NCBI GenBank assembly: GCA_018378255.1
Contig: JAGZXV010000259.1
Coordinates: 1-6,458 of the forward strand
DNA from: Clostridiaceae bacterium
GTDB lineage: Bacteria; Bacillota; Clostridia; Lachnospirales; Lachnospiraceae
Direction: 5' to 3'
Length of the DNA stretch: 6,458 nucleotides
The position numbers and the translations under genes are program-made. The notes below the pieces were generated by a model. It saw only the letters and a list, made by a program, of their open reading frames with translations. It was not told the origin of the DNA and did not search any database. Below, one piece after another: positions 1 through 6,397 of this stretch (position 1 is the first letter of the stretch; every line of letters starts with the position of its first letter).

Positions 1-327
1 GGTGTGATACGCCTCGCCGCCGCTGTGAAAATAGTGATAATGATCCGTCACCATATGGCTGTAGACATGTTTTTGTGTTCTCAGCTCTGCCGGCAGACAT
101 TTGTCCCAGGGTTCCACCGGCCCCCAGGGAGTTTCCAGAAAATTTAACCGTCCCGTCATCATTTCCCTGCGGGCCGGCATGCAGGGAAGGGATCCGGCAT
201 AATGGCTGTCAAAGACAACTCCCCTCTCTGCAAGCCGGTCGATATTGGGCGTTTTTATCCAATCAGCGCCGTAAGCATTCAGATAATGGCGGTTCAGCGA
301 ATCCATAACGATCAATATTGTTTTCAT
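1..327 (-). CDS. Type I sulfatase (Cys-type, formylglycine-dependent), N-terminal part, cut by the window edge
   Basis: Members of this alkaline-phosphatase-superfamily group hydrolyse sulfate esters or sulfamates, often on glycans. The 109 visible residues start at ATG 327 and run off the left edge. Residues 4-20 form the opening beta strand with a metal-ligand aspartate (IVMDSLNRHYLNAYG, Asp9), followed by the usual TPNIDRLAERGVVF segment (26-39). Residues 49-53 are CMPAR, followed at 58-59 by TG, which matches the sulfatase core C-x-P-x-R-x4-T-G; Cys49 is the predicted formylglycine precursor. A WGPVEPWD stretch (68-75) and a histidine-rich VTDHYHYF segment (93-100) fit this subfamily as I remember it. 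The catalytic core begins at the first residues and there is no signal peptide, so the enzyme should be cytosolic. It starts 4 bases after the YtcP-type permease stop, with AAGGA (336-340) lying inside the permease's last codons, so it is the last visible operon gene. Its substrate cannot be determined. A related hydrolase or phosphotransferase is the less likely alternative. Confidence 0.9.
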   Translation of the reverse strand, partial: MKTILIVMDSLNRHYLNAYGADWIKTPNIDRLAERGVVFDSHYAGSLPCMPARREMMTGRLNFLETPWGPVEPWDKCLPAELRTQKHVYSHMVTDHYHYFHSGGEAYHT

Positions 328-331
328 ACGT

Positions 332-1213
332 CTATTCCTTTACAGCGCCTACCATGGTGCCCTTTGTAAAATGTTTCTGCAAAAACGGGTACACACATAA
401 AATCGGCACAGTTGCCACAATAATAGTTGCATATCTGATGCTCTGGGCCACAGCCTCCTGATCTCCGATATCGGCGCCAAGCGCCATGGATGAAACATCA
501 TTTTGAAGCAGAATCTCCCTCAGTATCACCTGCAGCGGATATAATTCCCTGTTTCTTATAATTGCCGACGCCCAAAACCAGCTGTTCCATATGCTGACTC
601 CGTAATAGAGAACCATGACCGCCAGCATCGCTTTTGACAGAGGAAGCACCACCCGGGTCAATACGGTCAAATGCGTGGCTCCGTCCATTCTGGCCGCCTC
701 CACCAGGCTTTCAGGAATGCTTGAAAAAGAGGTCCTGAGTATAATCAGATTCTGTGTATTAATCATAAATGGAATAATCAGTCCCCACAGCGTATTTGTC
801 AGATGAAGAGATTTTAAGTTCAAATAAAACGGTATAATGCCTCCTGCAAAAAACATGGTAAATACAATGAGCATCATTATCGGTTTTTTAAACAATACCC
901 CTCTTCTGGACAGAAAATATGCGCCCAGAGAGGTCATAATAAGATTGATAAAAACACCGGTTACAAGAATAAACAGTGTATTCCTGTAGCCCTTCAGAAT
1001 CATAGGATTCTGAAACACCTTCTTGTATGCGCTGATTGAAAAATCCAGCGGTTTTAACAGCAGTCCTGAATGACGTGTCAACTGGCTGCTGTCGCTGAAA
1101 GATGCCATAACCACATACCACAGCGGATAAATGCAGACTATTATAACAGCAGTCAGAAACATATAATTAAATACCTGAAATGCGCGTTCGCCCCTGGAAT
1201 GTTTTACTTTCAC
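332..1213 (-). CDS. YtcP-type ABC sugar transporter permease (CUT1 family, second membrane subunit)
   Basis: This 293-residue inner-membrane protein is one of the two permease subunits of a carbohydrate ABC importer. Its length suits the family. Six hydrophobic segments are visible, starting near residues 15-37, 77-100, 110-130, 140-160, 195-215 and 258-276. The cytoplasmic loop that contacts the ATPase carries the EAA motif at about 172-190 (EAARMDGAT, ending VVLP). The C-terminus (QKHFTKGTMVGAVKE) closely resembles the typical YtcP ending. The start is GTG at 1213. It is preceded by AAGGGGGGA (1219-1227), which overlaps the stop codon of the upstream permease and sits 6 bases from the GTG, so this start is better supported than any internal ATG. 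It forms a heterodimer with the LplB-type subunit encoded 12 bases upstream, and the sulfatase follows 4 bases downstream. The substrate is most likely an oligosaccharide; the family assignment is firm and the specificity unknown. Confidence 0.96.
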   Translation of the reverse strand: MKVKHSRGERAFQVFNYMFLTAVIIVCIYPLWYVVMASFSDSSQLTRHSGLLLKPLDFSISAYKKVFQNPMILKGYRNTLFILVTGVFINLIMTSLGAYFLSRRGVLFKKPIMMLIVFTMFFAGGIIPFYLNLKSLHLTNTLWGLIIPFMINTQNLIILRTSFSSIPESLVEAARMDGATHLTVLTRVVLPLSKAMLAVMVLYYGVSIWNSWFWASAIIRNRELYPLQVILREILLQNDVSSMALGADIGDQEAVAQSIRYATIIVATVPILCVYPFLQKHFTKGTMVGAVKE

Positions 1214-1225
1214 GAAAATCCCCCC

Positions 1226-2143
1226 TTACCACAGACTTGTTTCCGTATAGCGCTTAGACATCCTGTTGGCGAATACGATTAATACCAGGTTGATAATGGA
1301 ATTGAATAAACCGATGGCGGTGGAATAACTCCAGTCCTGTTCCAAAAGCCCCACTCTGTATACATAAGAAGAGATAATATCCGCCGTCTCATAAGTGGAC
1401 GGATTGTATAAAAGAATGGTTTTTTCATATCCCATGTTCATAAGCTGCCCGATCTTTAAAATCAGCATTATTATAATTGTGGGGGCAATGCCCGGAAGGG
1501 TTACATTGATCATCTGTTTCCATTTCCCCGCTCCGTCAATGGACGCGGCCTCATATAGCTGGCTGTCCACACCGGATAATGCCGACAGATAGATAATGGA
1601 TCCCCACCCCACCTGCTGCCACATGGAGGACGCGATATAGACCGTCCGGTATAGCTTGGGGTTTTGCAGAATCGGCGTCGCTTCCCCTCCAAAAAATACA
1701 ATAATATCATTGATTAAACCGGTAGTCATACAAAAGTTTGTCACCATACCGATGACGACGATCAGAGATATAAAATGCGGAAGATAAGTGACCGTCTGGG
1801 CAACCCGCTTAAAATGTCTGTTTTTTACTTCATTTAATAACAGCGCCAGTATAATCGGCGCCGGAAACCCGAATGCCAGATTAAATAAACTGAGCAGCAC
1901 CGTATTTTTCAACAGCCGCGTAAAGTAAATGCTGTCGAAAAAGCGGGTAAAATTATCAAATCCAACCCACGGGCTTTCTGCAAATCCCAGCGCAGGCGAA
2001 TACTCTTTAAATGCGATCAAAGCGCCGTACATCGGCTTGTAACAGAAAAACGCATAGAATAAAATTACAGGAATTACCAGTATGTACAGCGAACGGTTTC
2101 TTCTCCAGTCCTTTTTCAATATCTGGATATAGTGTTTCTTCAT
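1226..2143 (-). CDS. LplB-type ABC sugar transporter permease (CUT1 family, first membrane subunit)
   Basis: This 305-residue inner-membrane permease pairs with the YtcP-type subunit. The N-terminal cytoplasmic stretch is basic (KKDWRRNRS, residues 10-18). It is followed by the first membrane segment and the family hallmark YKPMYGALIAFKEYSP (35-50), a version of the LplB 'Y.PMYG..IAFK.Y' sequence. Further hydrophobic segments lie near 80-103, 118-140, 166-188, 218-236 and 272-292. The EAA loop is at 198-220 (EAASIDGAG, then VTLPGIAP) and would dock on the ATPase. The ATG at 2143 is supported by GGAG (2149-2152) 5 bases upstream. The gene lies 24 bases after the lipoprotein stop and 12 bases before the next permease, so it is surely cotranscribed with both. 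No ATP-binding subunit is encoded in the window. B. subtilis LplB and YteP are the same type, but genomes of this kind hold many paralogues, so no orthology is claimed. Confidence 0.96.
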   Translation of the reverse strand: MKKHYIQILKKDWRRNRSLYILVIPVILFYAFFCYKPMYGALIAFKEYSPALGFAESPWVGFDNFTRFFDSIYFTRLLKNTVLLSLFNLAFGFPAPIILALLLNEVKNRHFKRVAQTVTYLPHFISLIVVIGMVTNFCMTTGLINDIIVFFGGEATPILQNPKLYRTVYIASSMWQQVGWGSIIYLSALSGVDSQLYEAASIDGAGKWKQMINVTLPGIAPTIIIMLILKIGQLMNMGYEKTILLYNPSTYETADIISSYVYRVGLLEQDWSYSTAIGLFNSIINLVLIVFANRMSKRYTETSLW

Positions 2144-2167
2144 AACTTCTCCATTCCCACAGCCATA

Positions 2168-3904
2168 CTATCTGTTCTGATAACGTTTCAGCGCTGCATT
2201 CTGGATTTCCAGCGCGCGGTCAATTCCAAGCTTTTTAATATTTTCCACATACTTGTCAAATGTATCCAGGCTCTCCTGTTTCATGATAAATTTGATCGTC
2301 ATCTCATCCCGGTATGTGGTAATTTCATTCATAATTGTTGCAAATTCTTTGCTTTCATCCTTATTAGGGGTAATCGGAGGAAGCAGGTGGTTTCTGGCAT
2401 TGGTCTTTGGCCATACCTCATACCTGGCCTCTACCAGTTCCGGCATGTTCATGGACTGCTCAGACGCCCTGGAATCCTGGATATACGATCCGCCGGAAGC
2501 CGCTCTTGTATACGCGCCCAATGCCCCCTTAACCGTCCATCCATCCGGGTTATTCAGGATCACATCCGTATACTGCGGATATCCGTCCACCATGTTATAT
2601 GTAACTCCTTCAATTCCGAAGTTACAGAGCATGTGTCCCTCTTCACCGTAATTGTAATCCATCAGCCTGGCGGCCCGTTCCACATCTTCACAAGAAGTGG
2701 TGATGGATACGGAGTTAATTCCTGCATATTCATTTTCAACCTGGCCCAGTTCCGGCGTTTTTCCCTTTTCTGTAACAGGCCACGGAACCGCTATCAGCTG
2801 GAAATCAGGATTATCCTTCCGCCCTGCGTTCATCCACAATCCCATATTCCCTTCCGTCAGGCCGATTGCAGCTCCGGAATCTCCTGAAGTCATTTTTGCA
2901 GACACCTGATCCAGCTTTAAACTTGCCAGGTCCACGTCAATCAAACCTTCTTCGTACCATTTGGAAAATGTCTCCAAATACTGTTTATATCCCGGCTCAA
3001 TGCTTCCATAATGAACAGTTCCATCATCGCCCAGATAAAATTCAGGGGAAATGTCATACGCCAGCAGTATTGGATTCACATTTCTCATCCTGGCCTGTGT
3101 ATATTGGAACGTAAATGGCGCTTTTGCACCTTTTTCTGTCTTAAATGCGGTTAAAACGCTGTGCCAGTCATCCAATGTTTCCGGTACTTCCAGGTTCAAT
3201 TCTTTCAGCCAGTCTCCCCGCATCATCGGTCCAATCAGGACACAGTCATCTTTGCTTCTGACCTTTGGAAACGCATAGTACTCCCCATCATCCGTTTTTA
3301 TCATCTGATCAATTTCAGGATTCTCTTCCAAATACTTTTTAAGATTCGGGCAGTATTGGTCGATCACATCATTTAAAGGAATGATCACCCCATCCGACAG
3401 CGCCTTCTGAGGCCCTCCCGGGTAAGAAACCAGCCAGTTATATTCCAGCAGATCAGGCAGGTCCCCATCAGCCAGAATCAATCCTAACTGCTCTTTTTCC
3501 TGTCCCAGCGGCGGGTGGATATACTCCACTTCAACTCCGGTCCGCTCTGTCAGTTCCCTGGCAAAAGGCGTTTCTCCAAAAGAAGAGAAATTCGTTGAAA
3601 CATTGGCGTTTAATGCCTGCCACCAGGTCAGAGTCTCTCCTTCACTCATCGGATACGAAAACTCTTTTTTCTCTCCTTCCGCCTCACCCGGCGCCCCTGA
3701 TTCTGCTGTCCCTGATTCCGCTCCCCCGGCTGATGTTCCACTGTTTTCTGCTCCACCGGTCTTTACTTCACCGCTTTTTGTTGTTCCAGCTGCCGCTCCA
3801 GCTTCTGTTTTCACATCTTTGGCCGCCTTCTGTCCCCCGCAGCCTGACAGCCCTGTCATCACACATGAAACTGCCAAACATAGTGCCAATACATTTTTCT
3901 TCAT
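2168..3904 (-). CDS. Extracellular solute-binding lipoprotein (LplA/YtcQ type) of the sugar ABC importer
   Basis: This is the substrate-capture subunit, anchored to the outer face of the membrane. Starting at ATG 3904 gives 578 residues, normal for LplA/YtcQ-type proteins. Residues 1-22 are a lipoprotein signal (Lys-Lys, hydrophobic core, lipobox LSGC), and Cys22 is the predicted lipidated residue. Residues 23-80 are a low-complexity Gly/Ala/Ser/Glu/Thr/Lys tether. The binding domain then begins (ETLTWWQALN), with the family signature DGDLPDLLEYNW at about 146-157, and runs to the C-terminus (NAALKRYQNR). A longer reading from TTG 3916 is possible, but that TTG is part of the GGAGG ribosome binding site. 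ATG 3907 would be only 2 bases from it, while ATG 3904 is 5 bases away and gives a standard MKKN signal start. It is the first gene of the transporter set. The ligand is probably an oligosaccharide, and a sulfated one is inferred from the sulfatase in the same operon. Confidence 0.95.
   Translation of the reverse strand: MKKNVLALCLAVSCVMTGLSGCGGQKAAKDVKTEAGAAAGTTKSGEVKTGGAENSGTSAGGAESGTAESGAPGEAEGEKKEFSYPMSEGETLTWWQALNANVSTNFSSFGETPFARELTERTGVEVEYIHPPLGQEKEQLGLILADGDLPDLLEYNWLVSYPGGPQKALSDGVIIPLNDVIDQYCPNLKKYLEENPEIDQMIKTDDGEYYAFPKVRSKDDCVLIGPMMRGDWLKELNLEVPETLDDWHSVLTAFKTEKGAKAPFTFQYTQARMRNVNPILLAYDISPEFYLGDDGTVHYGSIEPGYKQYLETFSKWYEEGLIDVDLASLKLDQVSAKMTSGDSGAAIGLTEGNMGLWMNAGRKDNPDFQLIAVPWPVTEKGKTPELGQVENEYAGINSVSITTSCEDVERAARLMDYNYGEEGHMLCNFGIEGVTYNMVDGYPQYTDVILNNPDGWTVKGALGAYTRAASGGSYIQDSRASEQSMNMPELVEARYEVWPKTNARNHLLPPITPNKDESKEFATIMNEITTYRDEMTIKFIMKQESLDTFDKYVENIKKLGIDRALEIQNAALKRYQNR
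3665..3838 (-). other. Low-complexity tether coding segment in the solute-binding lipoprotein
   Basis: These codons encode residues 23-80, between the lipidated Cys22 and the folded binding domain. The segment consists almost only of Gly, Ala, Ser, Thr, Glu and Lys, with repeated units such as GGAENSG, GGAESG and TAESG. No Trp, Tyr, Phe, Leu, Ile or Met is seen until the very end of the segment. Such a stretch should be a flexible, unstructured spacer holding the binding domain away from the membrane through the cell wall. At about 58 residues it seems long, since tethers of roughly 15-35 residues are what I would expect (general impression, not measured). Confidence 0.75.
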
Positions 3905-4011
3905 CATTTCCTCCAATCACACTTTGATAAATTTACAGCTTGTCTGTAGCTTCATCATATCGGACCAACGGCGGATTTTATATAAGAAAAAACTCAAATT
4001 CATCGGACATT
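3905..4011 (-). promoter_or_regulatory. Regulator-lipoprotein intergenic region with a candidate promoter
   Basis: This 107-base gap separates the regulator stop from the lipoprotein start and is the largest gap inside the gene set. On the minus strand it has an AT-rich tract (about 3975-3993) followed by TATGAT at 3954-3959, a 5/6 match to a -10 box. The hexamer 17 bases further upstream (TATAAA) is a poor -35, which would fit a promoter needing an activator such as the neighbouring AraC-type protein. ATCGGAC occurs twice on the plus strand (3959-3965 and 4002-4008, 43 bases apart). TACAG-5-CTGTA (3934-3948) is a small inverted repeat downstream of the -10. No clear intrinsic terminator follows the regulator, so read-through from its gene is also possible. 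The promoter call is tentative. Confidence 0.4.
3909..3914 (-). promoter_or_regulatory. Ribosome binding site that fixes the lipoprotein start
   Basis: On the minus strand the sequence reads GGAGGA, followed by AATG and then ATG. The spacing is 5 bases from GGAGG to ATG 3904 but only 2 bases to ATG 3907, and the in-frame TTG at 3916 overlaps the site itself. ATG 3904 is therefore the most likely initiation codon. Confidence 0.8.
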
Positions 4012-6279
4012 TTACAAATTTTGCTTTATCTGCCCCGGTGTAACCCCTCTTTTTTTCTTAAATACCCGGATTAAATAGGTGCTGTCGCGAAATCCTGCCT
4101 TTTCTGCCACCTCTGCCACGCTCATCCCCTGAGCCAGAAGCCGCTCCGCTTCATCAAGTCTCACTTGGTTTAAGTATTCCAGAAGGCTGTCACCGGTCTG
4201 TTTTTTATAAATAGAGGACAGATAAGAGGGCGTCATATGAAAATGCTGGCCTGTAAGGGAAACATTCAGATCGGCATCCCGGAAATTCTCCTGAATATAT
4301 TGCTGCACCTTTTTGCTCAGGCCTTTATCCTGGCTGCTGTCCTTCTGTGCTTCATGGATTTTAGCACAGATTCCGTCAATCAATTGTCGGAACAATTGCT
4401 CTGTGCGGTCTACCGGCATGCAGACGGATAACTTTTCCGTAATGTCATATTCCTCAATCACATTATGATAACCTGCGGCATCTGCCGCTTTCAGAATCGT
4501 TCCCAGAATGTCAAAGATCAGACACCGGTAAACGCCCAGCGCCAGCTTTCCCGATCCATGCTGCCGCAGAACCTGTCCTAACAATTCTTCCGCGATTTTC
4601 TGGTTTCCAGCTTTTACAGCATTAAAAAGTTTCTGGTCCAGTTCTGCGTTATACCAGTATTTCCGTTCCAGGTCTTTCACATCGTCATAAAAAATGAGAT
4701 TTTCGTCCAAAAGGGAAACATAACTTTCTATCTCGCAGGTATCCGCATAGGATTTGCTGATTTCCGACCTGCTATCGCAGCATCCGCCCGCCAGAGCAAT
4801 GATTTCATAAGAAAATTTATCTTCGATCAGCTCCTGAAGCTGCTGGATCAATTGGCGTATACGGTTCATGTTATCCTGGACCGGTTCTGGAAAGTTCACA
4901 ATGGCCAGCATCCTGTCCCCGATCAGCACCATATAAACCACATAAAACTCTTCCGCCATTTCTGTGAAAATATTCTTGAGTATGAACTGGAAAAGCACCT
5001 GTTCCTGTTCCTGCAGCTTTTCACCTCCATTTGTTTTTGCCATGAATTGAATGGCAATAAAATGGTCATAGGTAAATATAATCTGGTTCTTTTCAAGGTT
5101 TTCTTCCAAATCGTCGGTATATGTATTTTCCAGCAGCTTTAAAAGATAATAATTCTTCAGCTCTTTCCTGTTGTCTTTCAGCATTTTTATCCTGTCCACC
5201 CGCTCTTTAAAAAACTGTTCTGTCTGCTGCTGCAGCCACTGGTATTCATCCGCTCCCTGCTCGATGGGGTCTACCCCGTTCTGTTTCTTATACTGCGCCA
5301 TCAATTCAGCAAGGATTCTGACCGGATGGTAGTTTTTCGATGCCAGCACCCCTGCAACACCAAATCCCACAAATACGCAGGCAAACAGCGCGATCATATA
5401 ATAACGCTGCATCAGCCTGGCATTTTTTTCAATCTGGGCCTGGGGCATCAGCATGTAATAGCTCCAATCCATCACCTGAGACTTTTTCATCATCACAGAA
5501 AATGGTACCCCTGACAGTTTGGCCTTATAATAACTATTATCTTTATTTTCTGCATGAACCAACTGCCCCGCCACATCCGCTTCGCCCATTTTACAGACGA
5601 TCTGCTGATTTTCGTCCTGTATGAAGACGGTTGACGCTTTTTCCCAGCGGATGGAGTCCAAAACCCGTTCCATTTCGCTCATTTCCACTACTGCAGCCAC
5701 GCTGTAGCCAGGATCACCGGTAAATCCGGAAGGGTCACTCATCACACAGAACAGCAGGTCCTCATTCTTCGCTCCGGGAAAGGTTAAAACCTCTTTGTAC
5801 CGGTAAGGTTTCAAATATTCCTCCAGCTGTTGGTGAGAATAACTGCTGTCAAGAAAAAGCCTTTTATACATCTCCAAATCCATGGTGCCCTGCGTGCTGA
5901 CAATTTTCCCCTCATCACCGAAATATACGAATATATCCTTGATCTTCTCTTCGGTTACAAGAATTTTTTCTAATTCTACCCCTAAAAGATAGTATTGGTA
6001 CTGCATATCTGTGCCGGAATTCAGCTTTGAGTTGAGAACGTGGTTTAAGTTGGCATTTCTCGTAACCATGCTGGTGAGCTGCCAGATATGGTTCATGCGG
6101 TTATCCACTTCCTGCTGAATGCCAAACAGCATCTTCTCCCCCATGGCCTCCGACTGCTCATTGGCCAGTCGCCGGTTATACAGATGCAGCATCCCGCCGG
6201 TTATCAGCGGAATGGCCATGATCATCAAATATGATAAAAATATCATGCAGTATTTTTTATTTCCCCTCTTTTTCCCCAT
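4012..6279 (-). CDS. Membrane-anchored AraC-family transcriptional regulator (YesS/YtdP type)
   Basis: This is a predicted one-component signal transducer with an external sensor and an internal DNA-binding domain. It has 755 residues, similar in size to B. subtilis YesS and YtdP. Membrane segment 1 lies at about 11-33 and segment 2 at about 294-313. Between them is an extracellular domain of about 260 residues, probably Cache-like (for example IFVYFGDEGKIVS at 116-128). A juxtamembrane NYHPVRILAEL (316-326) and a Gln/Lys/Glu-rich, probably helical linker follow. The central cytoplasmic region (about 400-535, with SKSY at 508-511 and LIFYDDV) resembles the degenerate GGDEF-like region of this regulator group. 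The AraC DNA-binding domain spans about 655-753, with helix-turn-helix cores LTGQHFHMTPSYLSSIYKK and VAEVAEKAGFRDSTYLIRVF, then the typical GVTPGQ. ATG 6279 has AAGGAG 8 bases upstream. Its position just upstream of the importer genes suggests it activates them; the signal sensed is unknown. Confidence 0.95.
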   Translation of the reverse strand: MGKKRGNKKYCMIFLSYLMIMAIPLITGGMLHLYNRRLANEQSEAMGEKMLFGIQQEVDNRMNHIWQLTSMVTRNANLNHVLNSKLNSGTDMQYQYYLLGVELEKILVTEEKIKDIFVYFGDEGKIVSTQGTMDLEMYKRLFLDSSYSHQQLEEYLKPYRYKEVLTFPGAKNEDLLFCVMSDPSGFTGDPGYSVAAVVEMSEMERVLDSIRWEKASTVFIQDENQQIVCKMGEADVAGQLVHAENKDNSYYKAKLSGVPFSVMMKKSQVMDWSYYMLMPQAQIEKNARLMQRYYMIALFACVFVGFGVAGVLASKNYHPVRILAELMAQYKKQNGVDPIEQGADEYQWLQQQTEQFFKERVDRIKMLKDNRKELKNYYLLKLLENTYTDDLEENLEKNQIIFTYDHFIAIQFMAKTNGGEKLQEQEQVLFQFILKNIFTEMAEEFYVVYMVLIGDRMLAIVNFPEPVQDNMNRIRQLIQQLQELIEDKFSYEIIALAGGCCDSRSEISKSYADTCEIESYVSLLDENLIFYDDVKDLERKYWYNAELDQKLFNAVKAGNQKIAEELLGQVLRQHGSGKLALGVYRCLIFDILGTILKAADAAGYHNVIEEYDITEKLSVCMPVDRTEQLFRQLIDGICAKIHEAQKDSSQDKGLSKKVQQYIQENFRDADLNVSLTGQHFHMTPSYLSSIYKKQTGDSLLEYLNQVRLDEAERLLAQGMSVAEVAEKAGFRDSTYLIRVFKKKRGVTPGQIKQNL

Positions 6280-6397
6280 TAAATTTTCTCCTTGTTCATG
6301 TTTTCAGGCTGCGCATATTATTAAAGCTATATTATCACGTTTAAAGGGAAAATTGGGATTTGGTTGAGAAAGATACGCAGAAAAGCGGGGAGGGCGG
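6280..6397. promoter_or_regulatory. Control region upstream of the regulator, possibly shared by divergent genes
   Basis: For the regulator (minus strand), TTTAAA (6340-6345) and AATAAT (6317-6322) are separated by 17 bases. They match the -35 and -10 boxes at 4/6 and 5/6 positions and would place the transcript start about 30 bases before ATG 6279. AAGGAG (6288-6293) is the regulator's ribosome binding site. For the plus strand, a weaker pair TTGTTC (6292-6297) and TATTAT (6316-6321), 18 bases apart, could serve the ORF starting at 6398. The AT-rich core at 6315-6345 contrasts with the G-rich sequence to its right. No hairpin terminator was seen. Confidence 0.45.

Noticed and set aside
75..308. 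A plus-strand open frame opposite the sulfatase
   Set aside because: The minus strand carries the sulfatase core and the CMPAR motif in one uninterrupted frame; the plus-strand translation resembles nothing.
888..1121. A second minus-strand open frame inside the YtcP-type permease gene
   Set aside because: It is an out-of-frame shadow of the permease; the permease frame holds the EAA loop and membrane segments.
2132..2887. A 251-codon plus-strand open frame antisense to the lipoprotein gene
   Set aside because: It lies opposite a clearly coding gene, its translation has no recognisable domain, and its composition (rich in His, Arg, Cys and Ile) is typical of a reversed coding strand.
3934..3948. 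TACAG-5-CTGTA as a possible terminator for the regulator gene
   Set aside because: The stem is only 5 base pairs, weakly GC, lacks a following T-run on the minus strand, and sits far downstream of the regulator stop, close to the next gene's ribosome binding site.
3603..4043. A 146-codon plus-strand open frame opposite the lipoprotein N-terminus
   Set aside because: Its Pro/Ala/Ser-rich sequence is the mirror of the Gly/Ala/Ser tether codons, and it continues across the promoter gap into the regulator's 3' end. No credible ribosome binding site or family match is visible.
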